Part shown: positions 54,305 through 63,928 of the stretch, piece after piece
Layout: each line of letters begins with the position of its first letter
How positions within the stretch are numbered: the stretch's first letter is position 1
NCBI RefSeq assembly: GCF_003892345.1
Contig: NZ_RRUE01000001.1
Location: forward strand, 1,147,008-1,211,007
Source: Lautropia dentalis
GTDB lineage: Bacteria; Pseudomonadota; Gammaproteobacteria; Burkholderiales; Burkholderiaceae_E
Reading direction: 5' to 3'
DNA: 64,000 nucleotides
Program-made: the position numbers and the translations under genes
The notes under the pieces: generated by a model
Databases searched by the model: none
What the model saw: the letters and a program-made list of their open reading frames with translations, nothing else
What the model was told of the DNA's origin: nothing

Positions 54305-55057
54305 ATGAACGCTGATTCCGCATCGACCGCCGGCCCAGCCGGCCAGAAAGCCGCCTACCGCCGTGTGCTGCTCAAGCTCTCGGGCGAGGCCCTGATGGGC
54401 AACGACAGCTATGGCATCAACCGCCAGACCATCGAGCAGATGTGCCAGCAGGTGGCGGACGTCAACCGGCTGGGCGTCGAGCTGGCCATCGTCATCGGGG
54501 GCGGGAACATCTTTCGCGGGGTGTCTTCCGGGGCGGCCGGCATGGACCGTGCCACTGCCGACTACATGGGCATGCTGGCCACGGTGATGAACGCCCTGGC
54601 CCTGCAGGACGCCCTGCGCCAGATGGGTGTCAATGCCCGCGTGCAGTCCGCGCTGGAAATCAACCAGATCGTCGAGCCCTACATCCGTCCGAAGGCGCTG
54701 CGCTATCTGGAAGAGGGCAAGGTCGTGATCTTTGCCGCCGGTACCGGCAACCCGTTCTTCACCACCGACACGGCCGCTGCGCTGCGCGGTGCCGAGATCA
54801 ACGCCGAGCTGATCCTCAAGGCCACCAAGGTCGATGGTGTCTACACGGCCGATCCGGTGAAGGACCCGTCCGCCACCCGCTATCGCGAGATCACCTTCGA
54901 CGAGGCCATCCACAAGAATCTCAAGGTGATGGATACGGCCGCCTTTGCGCTGTGCCGTGACCAGAAGCTGCCGCTGCAGGTCTTTTCCATCTTCAAGCCC
55001 GGTGCGCTGACCCGCGTGGTCTGCGGCGAGGACGAAGGCACGCTGGTGCACGTCTGA
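54305..55057 (+). CDS. pyrH: UMP kinase
   Basis: 250 residues. [58 protein letters not shown] and [14 protein letters not shown] are the hexameric bacterial UMP kinase motifs of the amino acid kinase fold. It phosphorylates UMP to UDP and is essential for pyrimidine and RNA synthesis. GGAGGACACCCCCC precedes ATG 54305. A roughly 290-bp gap, without a visible gene, separates it from frr. Confidence 0.98.
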   Translation: MNADSASTAGPAGQKAAYRRVLLKLSGEALMGNDSYGINRQTIEQMCQQVADVNRLGVELAIVIGGGNIFRGVSSGAAGMDRATADYMGMLATVMNALALQDALRQMGVNARVQSALEINQIVEPYIRPKALRYLEEGKVVIFAAGTGNPFFTTDTAAALRGAEINAELILKATKVDGVYTADPVKDPSATRYREITFDEAIHKNLKVMDTAAFALCRDQKLPLQVFSIFKPGALTRVVCGEDEGTLVHV

Positions 55058-55350
55058 GGCCGGGGGCGCACCGCAGAGGCTGCCCGGGGCTTCCCGGTCC
55101 GGTGGCAGTCAGGTCGGCGCGCGGCCCGGATGCCCCGGCCGGCGCGCGGCCCTGCAGGCACCGTTCCAGCGTACGGACGGACTGCTCCGCGCCGGTGCCG
55201 GTCCGGGTATCGGTTCATCTCCCCCGTGTCGCCGCTACCGGCCATTTCTTCCCGTCCGGGCGCTGCCTGTATCGCACCCGGTTTCCACAAGACTCCTTCC
55301 GTTTTCCATCTGCCGTGCTGCAGATGACGGTTTTCAGAAACATCCCGCTC

Positions 55351-55914
55351 ATGGCCACACCTGCCGAAGTCAAGAAATCCGCCGAACAGAAAATGCAGAA
55401 AGGGCTGGAGTCGTTCCGCGCCGCCCTGTCCAAGATCCGCACCGGCCGTCCACACCCGGGCGTGCTGGATCACATCCATGTCGATTACTACGGCACCTCC
55501 ACACCCATCAACCAGGTGGCCAACATCTCGCTGGCCGATGCCCGCACGCTGAGCGTCAACGTCTGGGAAAAGTCCATGGCCGTCATCGTCGAGAAGGCCA
55601 TCCGTGATTCCGACCTGGGCGTGAACCCGCAGTCGCAGGGTACCGTCATCCGCGTGCCGATGCCACCGCTCTCCGAGGAGCGCCGCCGCGAGATCGTCAA
55701 GGTCACGAAGCACGAAGGCGAAAACGCCAAGGTCGTCATCCGCGGTGTGCGCCGCGAGGCCAACGACGAACTGAAGGCCGCCGCGAAGGCCAAGGAGATC
55801 TCCGAGGACGACGAGCGCCGCGGCCAGGACGAGGTCCAGAAGCTCACCGACCGCTTCATTGCCGACATCGACAAGCTGCTGGTCGCCAAGGAACAGGAAA
55901 TCATGACGGTCTGA
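55351..55914 (+). CDS. frr: Ribosome recycling factor
   Basis: 187 residues. [39 protein letters not shown] and [19 protein letters not shown] define the RRF three-helix bundle and beta/alpha/beta domain. With EF-G it splits post-termination ribosomes. ATG 55351 matches the family start but has a weak Shine-Dalgarno; an in-frame ATG at 55324 would add nine residues. The gap upstream (55058-55350) shows no gene. Confidence 0.97.
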   Translation: MATPAEVKKSAEQKMQKGLESFRAALSKIRTGRPHPGVLDHIHVDYYGTSTPINQVANISLADARTLSVNVWEKSMAVIVEKAIRDSDLGVNPQSQGTVIRVPMPPLSEERRREIVKVTKHEGENAKVVIRGVRREANDELKAAAKAKEISEDDERRGQDEVQKLTDRFIADIDKLLVAKEQEIMTV

Positions 55915-55948
55915 GCCGTTGACCCAACGCTGACCCCGACCGCCTACC

Positions 55949-56713
55949 ATGAGCTTCACCAGTTCGACGCAATCCGTTCCCGCCGCCGGAGCCATCCCGC
56001 GCCACATCGCCGTCATTCTCGATGGCAACGGCCGCTGGGCCACTCGCCGGCACCTGCCACGCGCTGCCGGTCACCGCAAGGGGGTCGAGGCCGTACGTGC
56101 CACGGTCGAAGGGTGTGCCCGGCGGGGGGTCGAGTTCCTCACGCTCTTCGCCTTCAGTTCCGAGAACTGGCGTCGTCCGGCCGAGGAAGTCTCGCTGCTG
56201 ATGCGGCTCTTCCTGTCGGCCCTGCAGCGTGAGGTCACGCAGCTGCATCGCAATGGCATCCGGCTGCGCATCGTCGGCGACCTGTCGCGTTTCGAACCCC
56301 GCCTGCAGAAGATGATTGCCGACGCCGAGGCACGCACGGCCGGCAACACCCGCATGACGCTCACCATCTGTGCCAACTACGGTGGCCGCTGGGACATCAT
56401 GCAGGCCACCAACGCGCTGCTGCGCCAGCGTGCGGCGCAGGGCGTGCCGCTCGACCAGCCCGTGGCCGAAGACGACCTGTCGCGTCATCTGTCGCTGGCC
56501 TATGCACCCGAACCCGACCTGTTCATCCGTACCGGGGGCGAGCAGCGCATCAGCAACTTCCTGCTCTGGCAGCTCGCCTATACCGAGCTGTACTTCTGCG
56601 AGTGCTTCTGGCCCGAGTTCAACGACCAGCGTCTCGAAGAGGCCATCCAGTGGTATGGCCAGCGCGAACGCCGCTTTGGCCGCACCAGTGTGCAGACACG
56701 CGGGGGAAGCTGA
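55949..56713 (+). CDS. uppS: Undecaprenyl diphosphate synthase
   Basis: 254 residues. [27 protein letters not shown] contains the catalytic [36 protein letters not shown] and FWPEFN complete the cis-prenyltransferase motifs. It adds eight isoprene units to farnesyl diphosphate for the lipid carrier of peptidoglycan and LPS synthesis. Substrate comes from the pathway of dxr, encoded two genes downstream. Starts 35 bp after frr. Confidence 0.97.
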   Translation: MSFTSSTQSVPAAGAIPRHIAVILDGNGRWATRRHLPRAAGHRKGVEAVRATVEGCARRGVEFLTLFAFSSENWRRPAEEVSLLMRLFLSALQREVTQLHRNGIRLRIVGDLSRFEPRLQKMIADAEARTAGNTRMTLTICANYGGRWDIMQATNALLRQRAAQGVPLDQPVAEDDLSRHLSLAYAPEPDLFIRTGGEQRISNFLLWQLAYTELYFCECFWPEFNDQRLEEAIQWYGQRERRFGRTSVQTRGGS

Positions 56714-56811
56714 AGGCGTTCTCCTGTCCTGTCTTCATGTGCTGCCCGGGCTTGCTTCTGTGTCTGCAGCGCTTCCCAGGGTTTCAACACTCACTTTTCT
56801 GGTTTGTTTGC

Positions 56812-57639
56812 ATGCTGAAGCAGCGGATCATCACGGCCGTCGTTCTGTTTGCCGTCATCGTGGCCGTGCTGGCCTGGGGGCGTCCGGCCGCCTGGGGCGT
56901 GCTGATGCTGCCGGTCATGGCCGTCACCATCCACGAATGGATGCGACTGCTGCACATGCCGGCCACGCCCGTGGTGCTTTCCACGCTGGGACTGGGCGTG
57001 CTCTACATCCTGGCCCGCGACCCATATCTGCATGCCCCCGGCTGGCTGATACCCGTGCTGCTCGTGGGGCTGGCCGCCTGGATCGGCGTGGCCTTCCGGT
57101 CGGTCTTCCGGGTCGAACCCGTGCCCACCTCGCCCTGGCTGGTGGGCGTCTTCATGCTGCAGCTCTGGGTGTCGCTGTACGAGCTGCGCCTGGCCGGCAC
57201 GGGGGTGCTGCTCTCGGCCATGGCCATCGTCTGGCTGGCCGACATCGGCGCCTATTTCAGCGGGCGCGCCTGGGGGCGTCGCAAGCTGGCCCCGCGTGTC
57301 TCGCCGGGCAAGTCGTGGGAAGGGGTCTGGGGCGGTGCGGCGCTGGTGGTCGTCACGGCTGGCCTGCTGGTGCTGGGGCACAGCGGAGGCACCGGTTCGC
57401 GGTTTCCGCTGTTTTCCACCCAGCTCGCCGAAGAGGCCGGGCTGGCCGGCATGGCTTTCGTGCTGCTGGTGCTGGTCGGCCTGTCGGTGATGGGCGATCT
57501 GTACGAGAGCCTGCTCAAGCGTCATGCAGGCGTCAAGGACAGCGGCGCCTGCCTGCCGGGCCATGGCGGCATGTTCGACCGGATCGATGCACTCATTCCC
57601 GCCATGCCCGCCTGCCTGCTGATCTGGCTGCTGCTGTGA
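56812..57639 (+). CDS. cdsA: Phosphatidate cytidylyltransferase CdsA
   Basis: 275 residues, multi-spanning membrane protein. MLKQRIITAVVLFAVIVAVLAW start; C-terminal CDP-diglyceride synthetase signature SVMGDLYESLLKRHAGVKDSG with GHGGMFDRIDAL. It converts phosphatidate and CTP to CDP-diacylglycerol, the precursor of all phospholipids. ATG 56812 is the first credible start; the frame is open upstream inside uppS. Its TGA overlaps a GTG that may start a small frame leading to dxr. Confidence 0.95.
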   Translation: MLKQRIITAVVLFAVIVAVLAWGRPAAWGVLMLPVMAVTIHEWMRLLHMPATPVVLSTLGLGVLYILARDPYLHAPGWLIPVLLVGLAAWIGVAFRSVFRVEPVPTSPWLVGVFMLQLWVSLYELRLAGTGVLLSAMAIVWLADIGAYFSGRAWGRRKLAPRVSPGKSWEGVWGGAALVVVTAGLLVLGHSGGTGSRFPLFSTQLAEEAGLAGMAFVLLVLVGLSVMGDLYESLLKRHAGVKDSGACLPGHGGMFDRIDALIPAMPACLLIWLLL

Positions 57640-57893
57640 TCCCCGAGCTACCCGGCCAGCATGCCATTGTGTCCACCTTCGGCGTACCAGCCGCTCTGGC
57701 TGCAGCCGCAACCTCCCGTGTGTCTGTCACGCTGGATGTGGGCACGACATCCTGCATGTCTGTCCCATCGACTGCCGCCGCCATCTCCTTTCTGTCTGTC
57801 CGCACGGTCCCGGCCGCCTTCGTGGCGATTGCACCCGTAACCTCTGGCCCGTATGCCGTCCTGACGGCTGCTCTGCTTCCTGTTCATCCATGA
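57636..57893 (+). CDS. Candidate small coupled open frame between cdsA and dxr
   Basis: GTG 57636 overlaps the cdsA stop (GTGA) and the frame ends with TGA at 57891-57893, overlapping the dxr start (ATGA). It would encode 85 residues rich in Ala/Val/Thr/Ser (IPELPGQHAIVSTFGVPAAL...) with no recognisable family and no clear membrane topology. The 4-base overlaps at both ends are what coupled genes show, yet chance cannot be excluded. If not coding, the 250 bp between cdsA and dxr holds nothing else visible. Confidence 0.35.
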   Translation: MIPELPGQHAIVSTFGVPAALAAAATSRVSVTLDVGTTSCMSVPSTAAAISFLSVRTVPAAFVAIAPVTSGPYAVLTAALLPVHP

Positions 57894-59068
57894 AAACCGT
57901 TTCCGTCCTGGGGGCAACCGGCTCCATCGGTGACAGCACCCTCGATGTCGTGGCCCGCCATCCGGAACGCTATCGCGTGCACACGCTCACGGCCTGTCGC
58001 AACGTCGACAAGCTGCTGGCGCTGGCCCAGCGCCACCGGCCCGAAGTCGTGGCCATTGCCCATGCGCCGGCGGCGGCGGGGTTCGAGGCGCGCCTGCGCA
58101 GCGCGGGCGTGAAGGCCCGGCTGGCCGTGGGGGCCGACGAGCTGACCGAGGTGGCTGGCACGCCCGGGGTGGATCTGGTCATGGCCGCCATCGTGGGGGC
58201 AGCCGGTCTGGCGCCCACACTGGCTGCGGCCCGGGCGGCAAAGGCACTGCTGCTGGCCAACAAGGAATCGATCGTCATGGCCGGGGCACTGTTTGCCCGC
58301 ACCTGCCGGGCATCCGGCGTGACGCTGCTGCCGGTCGACAGCGAGCACAACGCCATCTTTCAGTGCCTGCCCGACCACCGTACCGGCGTGGATACGCAGA
58401 AGGCCGTGCGCCGGCTGATCCTCACCGCCTCCGGGGGACCATTCCGCACCTGGTCGGCCCAGCAGATCGCCGCCGCCACACCGGATCAGGCCTGCAGGCA
58501 TCCCAGGTGGTCGATGGGCCGCAAGATTTCCGTCGATTCGGCCACGCTGATGAACAAGGGGCTGGAGCTGATCGAGGCGCAGATGCTGTTCGACATGCCG
58601 CCCGAACGGCTCGACGTGCTGATCCATCCGCAGAGCATCATTCATTCGATGGTCGAATACGTGGATGGCTCGGTACTGGCGCAGCTGGGCAACCCGGACA
58701 TGCGGGTGCCCATTGCCCACGCGCTGGCCTGGCCGGATCGCATCGCCAGCGGTGTCAGCCCCCTGGACCTGATTGCCGGCGGGGCGCTGCAGTTCGAGGC
58801 GCCCGATGCCACGCGCTTTCCCTGTCTGCGCCTGGCCCGCGAGGCCATGCAGGCCGGTGGCGGGGCGCCCTGTGTGCTCAATGCGGCCAACGAGGTCAGC
58901 GTGCAGTATTTCCTTGACGGCAAAGTCGGTTTTGCCGATATTCCCCGCGTCAATGAAACGGTGCTGGCCGCGTTTGGCCACGTGCCGGCGCCGGCCTCGC
59001 TGGAAGAGGCCGTGGCACTGGATGCACAGGCCCGCCAGCGGGCCGAGGCCGCCGTGGCGTCGCGCTGA
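57890..59068 (+). CDS. dxr: 1-deoxy-D-xylulose 5-phosphate reductoisomerase
   Basis: 392 residues. NADPH-binding VSVLGATGSIGDSTLDV, LLANKESIVMAG, metal/substrate motif PVDSEHNAIFQCL, ASGGPFR, WSMGRKISVDSATLMNKGLE and HPQSIIHSMVEY are all present. It commits DXP to the MEP isoprenoid pathway, feeding uppS. ATG 57890 is standard. It is followed by rseP after 107 bp. Confidence 0.98.
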   Translation: MKTVSVLGATGSIGDSTLDVVARHPERYRVHTLTACRNVDKLLALAQRHRPEVVAIAHAPAAAGFEARLRSAGVKARLAVGADELTEVAGTPGVDLVMAAIVGAAGLAPTLAAARAAKALLLANKESIVMAGALFARTCRASGVTLLPVDSEHNAIFQCLPDHRTGVDTQKAVRRLILTASGGPFRTWSAQQIAAATPDQACRHPRWSMGRKISVDSATLMNKGLELIEAQMLFDMPPERLDVLIHPQSIIHSMVEYVDGSVLAQLGNPDMRVPIAHALAWPDRIASGVSPLDLIAGGALQFEAPDATRFPCLRLAREAMQAGGGAPCVLNAANEVSVQYFLDGKVGFADIPRVNETVLAAFGHVPAPASLEEAVALDAQARQRAEAAVASR

Positions 59069-59175
59069 ACAACTGGCCGGTAGACACCACCCGCCCGGCA
59101 GTGCTCGACTTGCCGTGGCGGGCAGGGTACCTTAGCGCGTGTCAAGACCTTTTCCGCTTCCGGAGCCATCCCCCG

Positions 59176-60534
59176 ATGACCACCCTGATTGCCTTTCTGT
59201 TTGCCCTGGGCGTGCTGGTGTTCGTGCACGAACTGGGCCATTACCTGGTGGCCCGCTGGTGCGGGGTCAAGATCCTGCGTTTCTCCATCGGCTTCGGCAA
59301 GCCGCTGCTGACCTGGAAGGTGGGCAGGGACCAGACCGAATGGAGCCTGTCGCCCATTCCGCTGGGCGGCTACGTGCGCATGCTCGACGAGGAGGAGGGC
59401 ACGCCCATCGACCCGCCCGAAGTGCACCGCGCCTTCAACCGCCTGTCGCTGCCCAAGCGGGCTGCCGTGGTGGTGGCGGGGCCGGCCGCCAACTTCCTGC
59501 TGGCCATCGTCCTGTATGCGGTGCTGGGCATGTCCGGCCTGCAGGAGCCGGCCCCCGTGCTGGCCACGCCGGCGGCCGGTACGGCTGCCGCCACGGCCGG
59601 CGTGCAGGAGGGCGACCGTGTGCTGGCCATCGACGGCCAGCCGGTGCAGTCCTTCGGTGACCTGCGCCTGAAGATGATCGACGCCATCGTCGAGCGCCAG
59701 CCCATCGTGCTGCAGGTGGCCAATGGCGGCGCCGAGCGTGAGGTCCGCATTGCCACCGACGGTCTGCCGGCCGGTGAGCTGGAGCGCGACTTCACCCGTA
59801 CGCTGGGCGTGGAACTGAAGGCCGGCGTGGTGCAGGTGGGCTTTCTGGAAGAGAACAGCCCGGCGGCGAAGGCCGGCCTGCAGGTGGGCGACCAGATCCT
59901 CACGCTGGATGGCCAGCCGGTGGCCCGTGCCCAGCAGCTGATCCAGCAGGTGCAGGCTGCCGACGACAGCAAACCGCTGCAGCTGGGCGTGCGCCGTGGC
60001 ACGGAGATGCTCACGCTGGCCGTGAAGCCGCAGCTCACCTACGAGCCCGATGCGCAGGATGCCAGCGCTCCGCCGCACCGCAAGGGCCGCATCGGTGCGG
60101 GCCTTGCACAGCAGTTCGAAATGGTGACGGTCGATCTCGGTCCGTTGCAGGCGCTGGCCTACGGGGCGAACAAGACCTGGGAGATGTCGGCCTTCTCGCT
60201 GCGCATGCTGGGCAAGATGGTGATGGGCAGCCTGTCGTGGAAAAACCTTTCCGGCCCTGTGGCCATTGCCGACTACGCCGGGCAGTCTGCCGCCATCGGC
60301 TGGTTCGCCTATGTGGGCTTCATGGCGCTGATCAGCGTAAGCCTGGGCGTACTCAATCTGTTACCGGTTCCGGTACTCGACGGCGGGCGTTTGGTATATT
60401 ACGCGCTCGAAGCGCTCAAGGGCAGCCCATTTTCCGAGCGCTTCCGGCAAGTCACCCAGCAGGTGGGGCTTGTCATGGTGGTGGGCCTGATGATCGTCGC
60501 GCTCTTCAACGACCTGTCCCGGCTGCTGGGCTGA
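59176..60534 (+). CDS. rseP: Site-2 intramembrane zinc protease RseP
   Basis: 452 residues. Active-site FVHELGHYLVAR (HExxH) in the first membrane segment, two PDZ domains (about 115-190 and 205-290), and the C-terminal VPVLDGGRLVYYALEALKG motif supplying the third zinc ligand. RseP cleaves RseA after DegS to release sigma-E and clears signal peptides. The position ahead of bamA matches other proteobacteria and links envelope stress sensing with outer-membrane assembly. ATG 59176. Confidence 0.97.
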   Translation: MTTLIAFLFALGVLVFVHELGHYLVARWCGVKILRFSIGFGKPLLTWKVGRDQTEWSLSPIPLGGYVRMLDEEEGTPIDPPEVHRAFNRLSLPKRAAVVVAGPAANFLLAIVLYAVLGMSGLQEPAPVLATPAAGTAAATAGVQEGDRVLAIDGQPVQSFGDLRLKMIDAIVERQPIVLQVANGGAEREVRIATDGLPAGELERDFTRTLGVELKAGVVQVGFLEENSPAAKAGLQVGDQILTLDGQPVARAQQLIQQVQAADDSKPLQLGVRRGTEMLTLAVKPQLTYEPDAQDASAPPHRKGRIGAGLAQQFEMVTVDLGPLQALAYGANKTWEMSAFSLRMLGKMVMGSLSWKNLSGPVAIADYAGQSAAIGWFAYVGFMALISVSLGVLNLLPVPVLDGGRLVYYALEALKGSPFSERFRQVTQQVGLVMVVGLMIVALFNDLSRLLG

Positions 60535-60767
60535 CCCGTACGGGTTGGCCAGCCAGCGGCGCAGCCCCATTTCGGGGTTGCACGCCATGCCGGGTGCATC
60601 GCTGGCGTCTTGCCGGTGGTGCAGACCGGCAGGCCGGTCCGAAAGGGGAAGGCCACCGGTGCCGGTGGTCTGGAAGCGGGGTGCAGGCGTGGGTCCATGC
60701 CTATTCCTGAGTCACACTGCGCGATTGACGATTCCGGCTGCCCTGGTCTCGCGCCGAGGAACCCGGT

Positions 60768-63071
60768 ATCAAACACGCGATATTCCCCTCATGGGTCAGC
60801 CACGTCGTGCTGGCCGGCATGGCCTCCCTGGCATGGGTGGCTCCGGCGTCCGCCTTCACTCCGTTCGTCGTGCGCGACATCCGGGTGCAGGGTCTGCAGC
60901 GTACCGAAGCGGGTACCGTCTTTGGCTACCTGCCGGTCCGGGTGGGTGATGAACTCACACCGGCCCGCGCCAGCGAGGCGGTCAAGGCGCTCTACGCCAC
61001 CGGCTTCTTCAAGGACGTGCATCTGGCGCAGGATGGCGACGTGCTGGTGGTGCGCGTGGATGAACGTCCGGCCATTGCTTCGGTGGACGTGTCCGGTTCG
61101 CGCGAGTTCGACGCCGATGCCCTGAAAAAGGCCATGCGCCAGGCCGGTCTGGCCGAGGCCCGCATCTTCGACCGCTCGGTGCTGGACAAGGCCGAGCAGG
61201 AGATCCGCCGCCAGTACCTGTCGCGCGGCAAGTATTCGGTCAAGATCACTTCCTCCGTCACCCCCATGGCGCGCAACCGCGTGGCCGTGTCCATGGCCAT
61301 CGAGGAGGGGGCCAGCGCTCGCATCGCGCAGATCCGCATTCTGGGCAACAAGGTATTCAAGGAATCCGAGCTGCTCGATCAGCTCAAGCTCACCACGCCC
61401 AACTGGCTGTCGTGGTACACCAAGACCGACCAGTATTCGCGCGAGAAGCTGGCCGGCGACCTGGAAACGCTGCGTTCCTTCTACCTCAACCGCGGCTATC
61501 TGGAATTCGGCATCGAGTCCACCCAGGTCTCCATCGATCCGGCGCGCGAGAAGGTCTACGTCACGCTGGCCATCAAGGAAGGCGAGCGTTACAAGGTTCG
61601 TGACATCAAGTTCGGCGGCAACACGCTGGGCCGCGAAGAACAGTTCCGCAAGGCACTGGCCCTCAAGCCGGGTGATACCTTCTCGGGTGAAAAACTCTCG
61701 CAGACCGAGAAGAAGATCACCGACGACCTGGGCGCCATCGGCTACGCCTTTGCCAGCGTCAACCCGGTGCCCACCATCGACCGCGAGAAGCGCGAGGTTG
61801 ATTACACCCTCAATGTCGACCCCGGCCGGCGGGCCTATGTGCGGCGCATCACCATTGCCGGCAACCAGCGCACCCGCGACGAGGTCATCCGCCGCGAGCT
61901 GCGCCAGTTCGAGGGGGCCTGGTTCGATTCCGACAAGATCGCCCTGTCGCGTGACCGGGTCGAGCGTCTGGGCTACTTCCAGGACGTGCAGATCCAGAAT
62001 GTGCCGGTGCCGGGTGTACCCGATCAGGTCGATCTGGTCGTGAAGGTGACGGAGCGGGCCACCGGCAACATGACCTTCGGGGCCGGCTACTCGTCCACCG
62101 AGAAGATGCTGCTGCAGGTGGCACTGAACGAGCCCAACTTCCTCGGTACCGGCAATACCTTCGGTATCGAGGTCAACACGGGCCAGACCCAGCGCACGGC
62201 CTCGGTCTCCTATGTCGACCCCTACTTCACGCAGGACGGCGTGAGTCTGGGCACCGACGTGTATTCGCGTACTTTCAACGCCTACAACTCCGGGCTGGGC
62301 GACTATCGCATCCGCTCCGCCGGTGGCGGGTTGCGACTGGGTATCCCGTATACCGAACTCGACCGCATCAGCTTCGGCCTGGTATTCGAGCAGAACCAGA
62401 TCAAGCCGGGCACCAACGGGCTGCCGCAGCGCTACATCGATTACGTCAACCAGTTCGGTACCACCAGCGATGCCTGGCTGGCCACGCTGGGCTGGTCGCG
62501 CGATTCGCGGGATAGTTCGCTGGCGCCCACCCGCGGTCGGCTGCAGCGCCTGAATGTGGACGTGACCTTCCCGGGGCAGGACCTCTCCTACTACCGCGCC
62601 ACCTACCAGCACGCCTGGTACACGCCGCTCACCAAGGATTACACCTTCTCGCTGTCGGCCGACGTCGGCTATGGTCGCGGTTTGTCCGGCAAGCCGTATC
62701 CGGTGTTCAAGAACTTCTACGCGGGGGGTATCAACTCGGTGCGTGGCTTCGGCTCCAACAGCCTGGGGCCGCGTGACGTGAAGGACAACAACCCGCTGGG
62801 AGGCACGGCCTCGTTTGCGGCCAGCGCCGAAATCCTGTTCCCGCTGCCGGGTACCGGCAACGACAAGACGGTACGCGCCTTCCTGTTTGCCGATGCCGGC
62901 AACGTGTTCGACAACCGCATCGACTTCGGCGAGCTGCGCTACTCGGTGGGGGCGGGCATCAACTGGCTGTCGCCGGTGGGGCCGCTGAAGCTGTCGCTGG
63001 GCTACCCGGTCAAGCGCAAGCCGGGTGATGACACGCAGCGCGTGCAGTTCGAGATCGGTACGGCGTTCTGA
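60768..63071 (+). CDS. bamA: Outer membrane protein assembly factor BamA
   Basis: About 767 residues from the proposed start. Five POTRA domains (PFVVRDIRVQGLQR opens the first) and a C-terminal Omp85 barrel with the VRGF motif (SVRGFGSNSLG) and terminal FEIGTAF (aromatic last residue). BamA inserts beta-barrel proteins into the outer membrane. No ATG, GTG or TTG lies between the upstream stop (60726) and GTG 60807. A GTG 60807 start gives a signal peptide with no positive charge. ATC 60768 with GAGGA 7 nt upstream gives (M)KHAIFPSWVSHVV, a normal signal peptide, so ATC is proposed. At minimum the gene covers 60807-63071. Confidence 0.95.
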   Translation: MKHAIFPSWVSHVVLAGMASLAWVAPASAFTPFVVRDIRVQGLQRTEAGTVFGYLPVRVGDELTPARASEAVKALYATGFFKDVHLAQDGDVLVVRVDERPAIASVDVSGSREFDADALKKAMRQAGLAEARIFDRSVLDKAEQEIRRQYLSRGKYSVKITSSVTPMARNRVAVSMAIEEGASARIAQIRILGNKVFKESELLDQLKLTTPNWLSWYTKTDQYSREKLAGDLETLRSFYLNRGYLEFGIESTQVSIDPAREKVYVTLAIKEGERYKVRDIKFGGNTLGREEQFRKALALKPGDTFSGEKLSQTEKKITDDLGAIGYAFASVNPVPTIDREKREVDYTLNVDPGRRAYVRRITIAGNQRTRDEVIRRELRQFEGAWFDSDKIALSRDRVERLGYFQDVQIQNVPVPGVPDQVDLVVKVTERATGNMTFGAGYSSTEKMLLQVALNEPNFLGTGNTFGIEVNTGQTQRTASVSYVDPYFTQDGVSLGTDVYSRTFNAYNSGLGDYRIRSAGGGLRLGIPYTELDRISFGLVFEQNQIKPGTNGLPQRYIDYVNQFGTTSDAWLATLGWSRDSRDSSLAPTRGRLQRLNVDVTFPGQDLSYYRATYQHAWYTPLTKDYTFSLSADVGYGRGLSGKPYPVFKNFYAGGINSVRGFGSNSLGPRDVKDNNPLGGTASFAASAEILFPLPGTGNDKTVRAFLFADAGNVFDNRIDFGELRYSVGAGINWLSPVGPLKLSLGYPVKRKPGDDTQRVQFEIGTAF

Positions 63072-63329
63072 TCATGTCCGGATGTGCCGGCCTTTCCCAA
63101 GGTGTGTACCGTCCCGCCCCGGCTGGCGCACCACCCCATTTGACCTGTCGGGAAAAGAAACGCTGAAACATTCTTTTTTCGGCCAGCGCCCGGCATTGGC
63201 CATGCGAGGGGCTGAAGTGTGCAAGAATCACCCGTCGAGTGTCTGGCTGCGGCCAGGCAGAAGCGGAGCCGCCTGCCGCCGGGTGGGCCTCCCTTTTCTG
63301 AAACCCTGAATCAACCGCGTTTGTATTAC

Positions 63330-63881
63330 ATGATCAAGACTCTCAGCACCCTTTCCCTGCGCCGTGCCGCCCTGGCCTGTGCGCTCACCGCCGGCCTCGC
63401 TACGGTTGCCGCACCCGCCGCCATGGCCCAGGCCTCTGCCTCCGGTGGCGCCCGCATCGGCTTCGTCAGCACCGAGCGCATCATGCGCGACTCGGCGCCC
63501 GCCAAGGCCGCCCAGGCCAAGATCGAGAAGGACTTCTCTCGCCGCGACAAGGAAATCCAGGATCTGGGCGCCCGCCTGCGCAGTGCCTCCGAGCGCTTCG
63601 AGAAGGACAGCGCCGTCATGACCGACAGCGACCGCGCCCGCCGCCAGCGCGAGCTGTCCGACATGGACCGCGACTTCCAGCGCCGTCAGCGCGAGTTCCG
63701 CGAAGACCTCAACCAGCGCCGCAACGAAGAGCTGACCGGCGTGCTGGACAAGGCCAACCGCGCCATCAAGGCCATTGCCGAGCGTGAGAAGTTCGACCTG
63801 ATCCTGCAGGACGCCGTCTACGTCAGCCCCCGGCTGGACATCACCGACACCGTCATCAAGCAGCTCAACAGCGGCCGCTGA
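63330..63881 (+). CDS. skp: Periplasmic chaperone Skp/OmpH
   Basis: 183 residues. The signal peptide (ALTAGLATVAAPAAMAQA) is cleaved near AMA-Q; the mature protein starts ARIGFVSTERIMRDS and continues as a charged coiled coil (FSRRDKEIQDLGARLRS, RRQREFREDLNQRR) ending DITDTVIKQLN. Skp trimers hold unfolded outer-membrane proteins between Sec and BAM. It directly follows bamA, as usual. ATG 63330 precedes a typical signal peptide; upstream in-frame codons from 63219 are not conserved. Confidence 0.95.
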   Translation: MIKTLSTLSLRRAALACALTAGLATVAAPAAMAQASASGGARIGFVSTERIMRDSAPAKAAQAKIEKDFSRRDKEIQDLGARLRSASERFEKDSAVMTDSDRARRQRELSDMDRDFQRRQREFREDLNQRRNEELTGVLDKANRAIKAIAEREKFDLILQDAVYVSPRLDITDTVIKQLNSGR

Positions 63882-63928
63882 TGCCGGGAAGGGGCCATCA
63901 CGGCCCCGCTCCCGTCCGGCCAGCCGGG

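Noticed and set aside
63882-63928. Terminator after skp
   Set aside because: GGGGCC-ATCAC-GGCCCC forms a short hairpin, but no T-run follows and the operon normally continues into lpxD.
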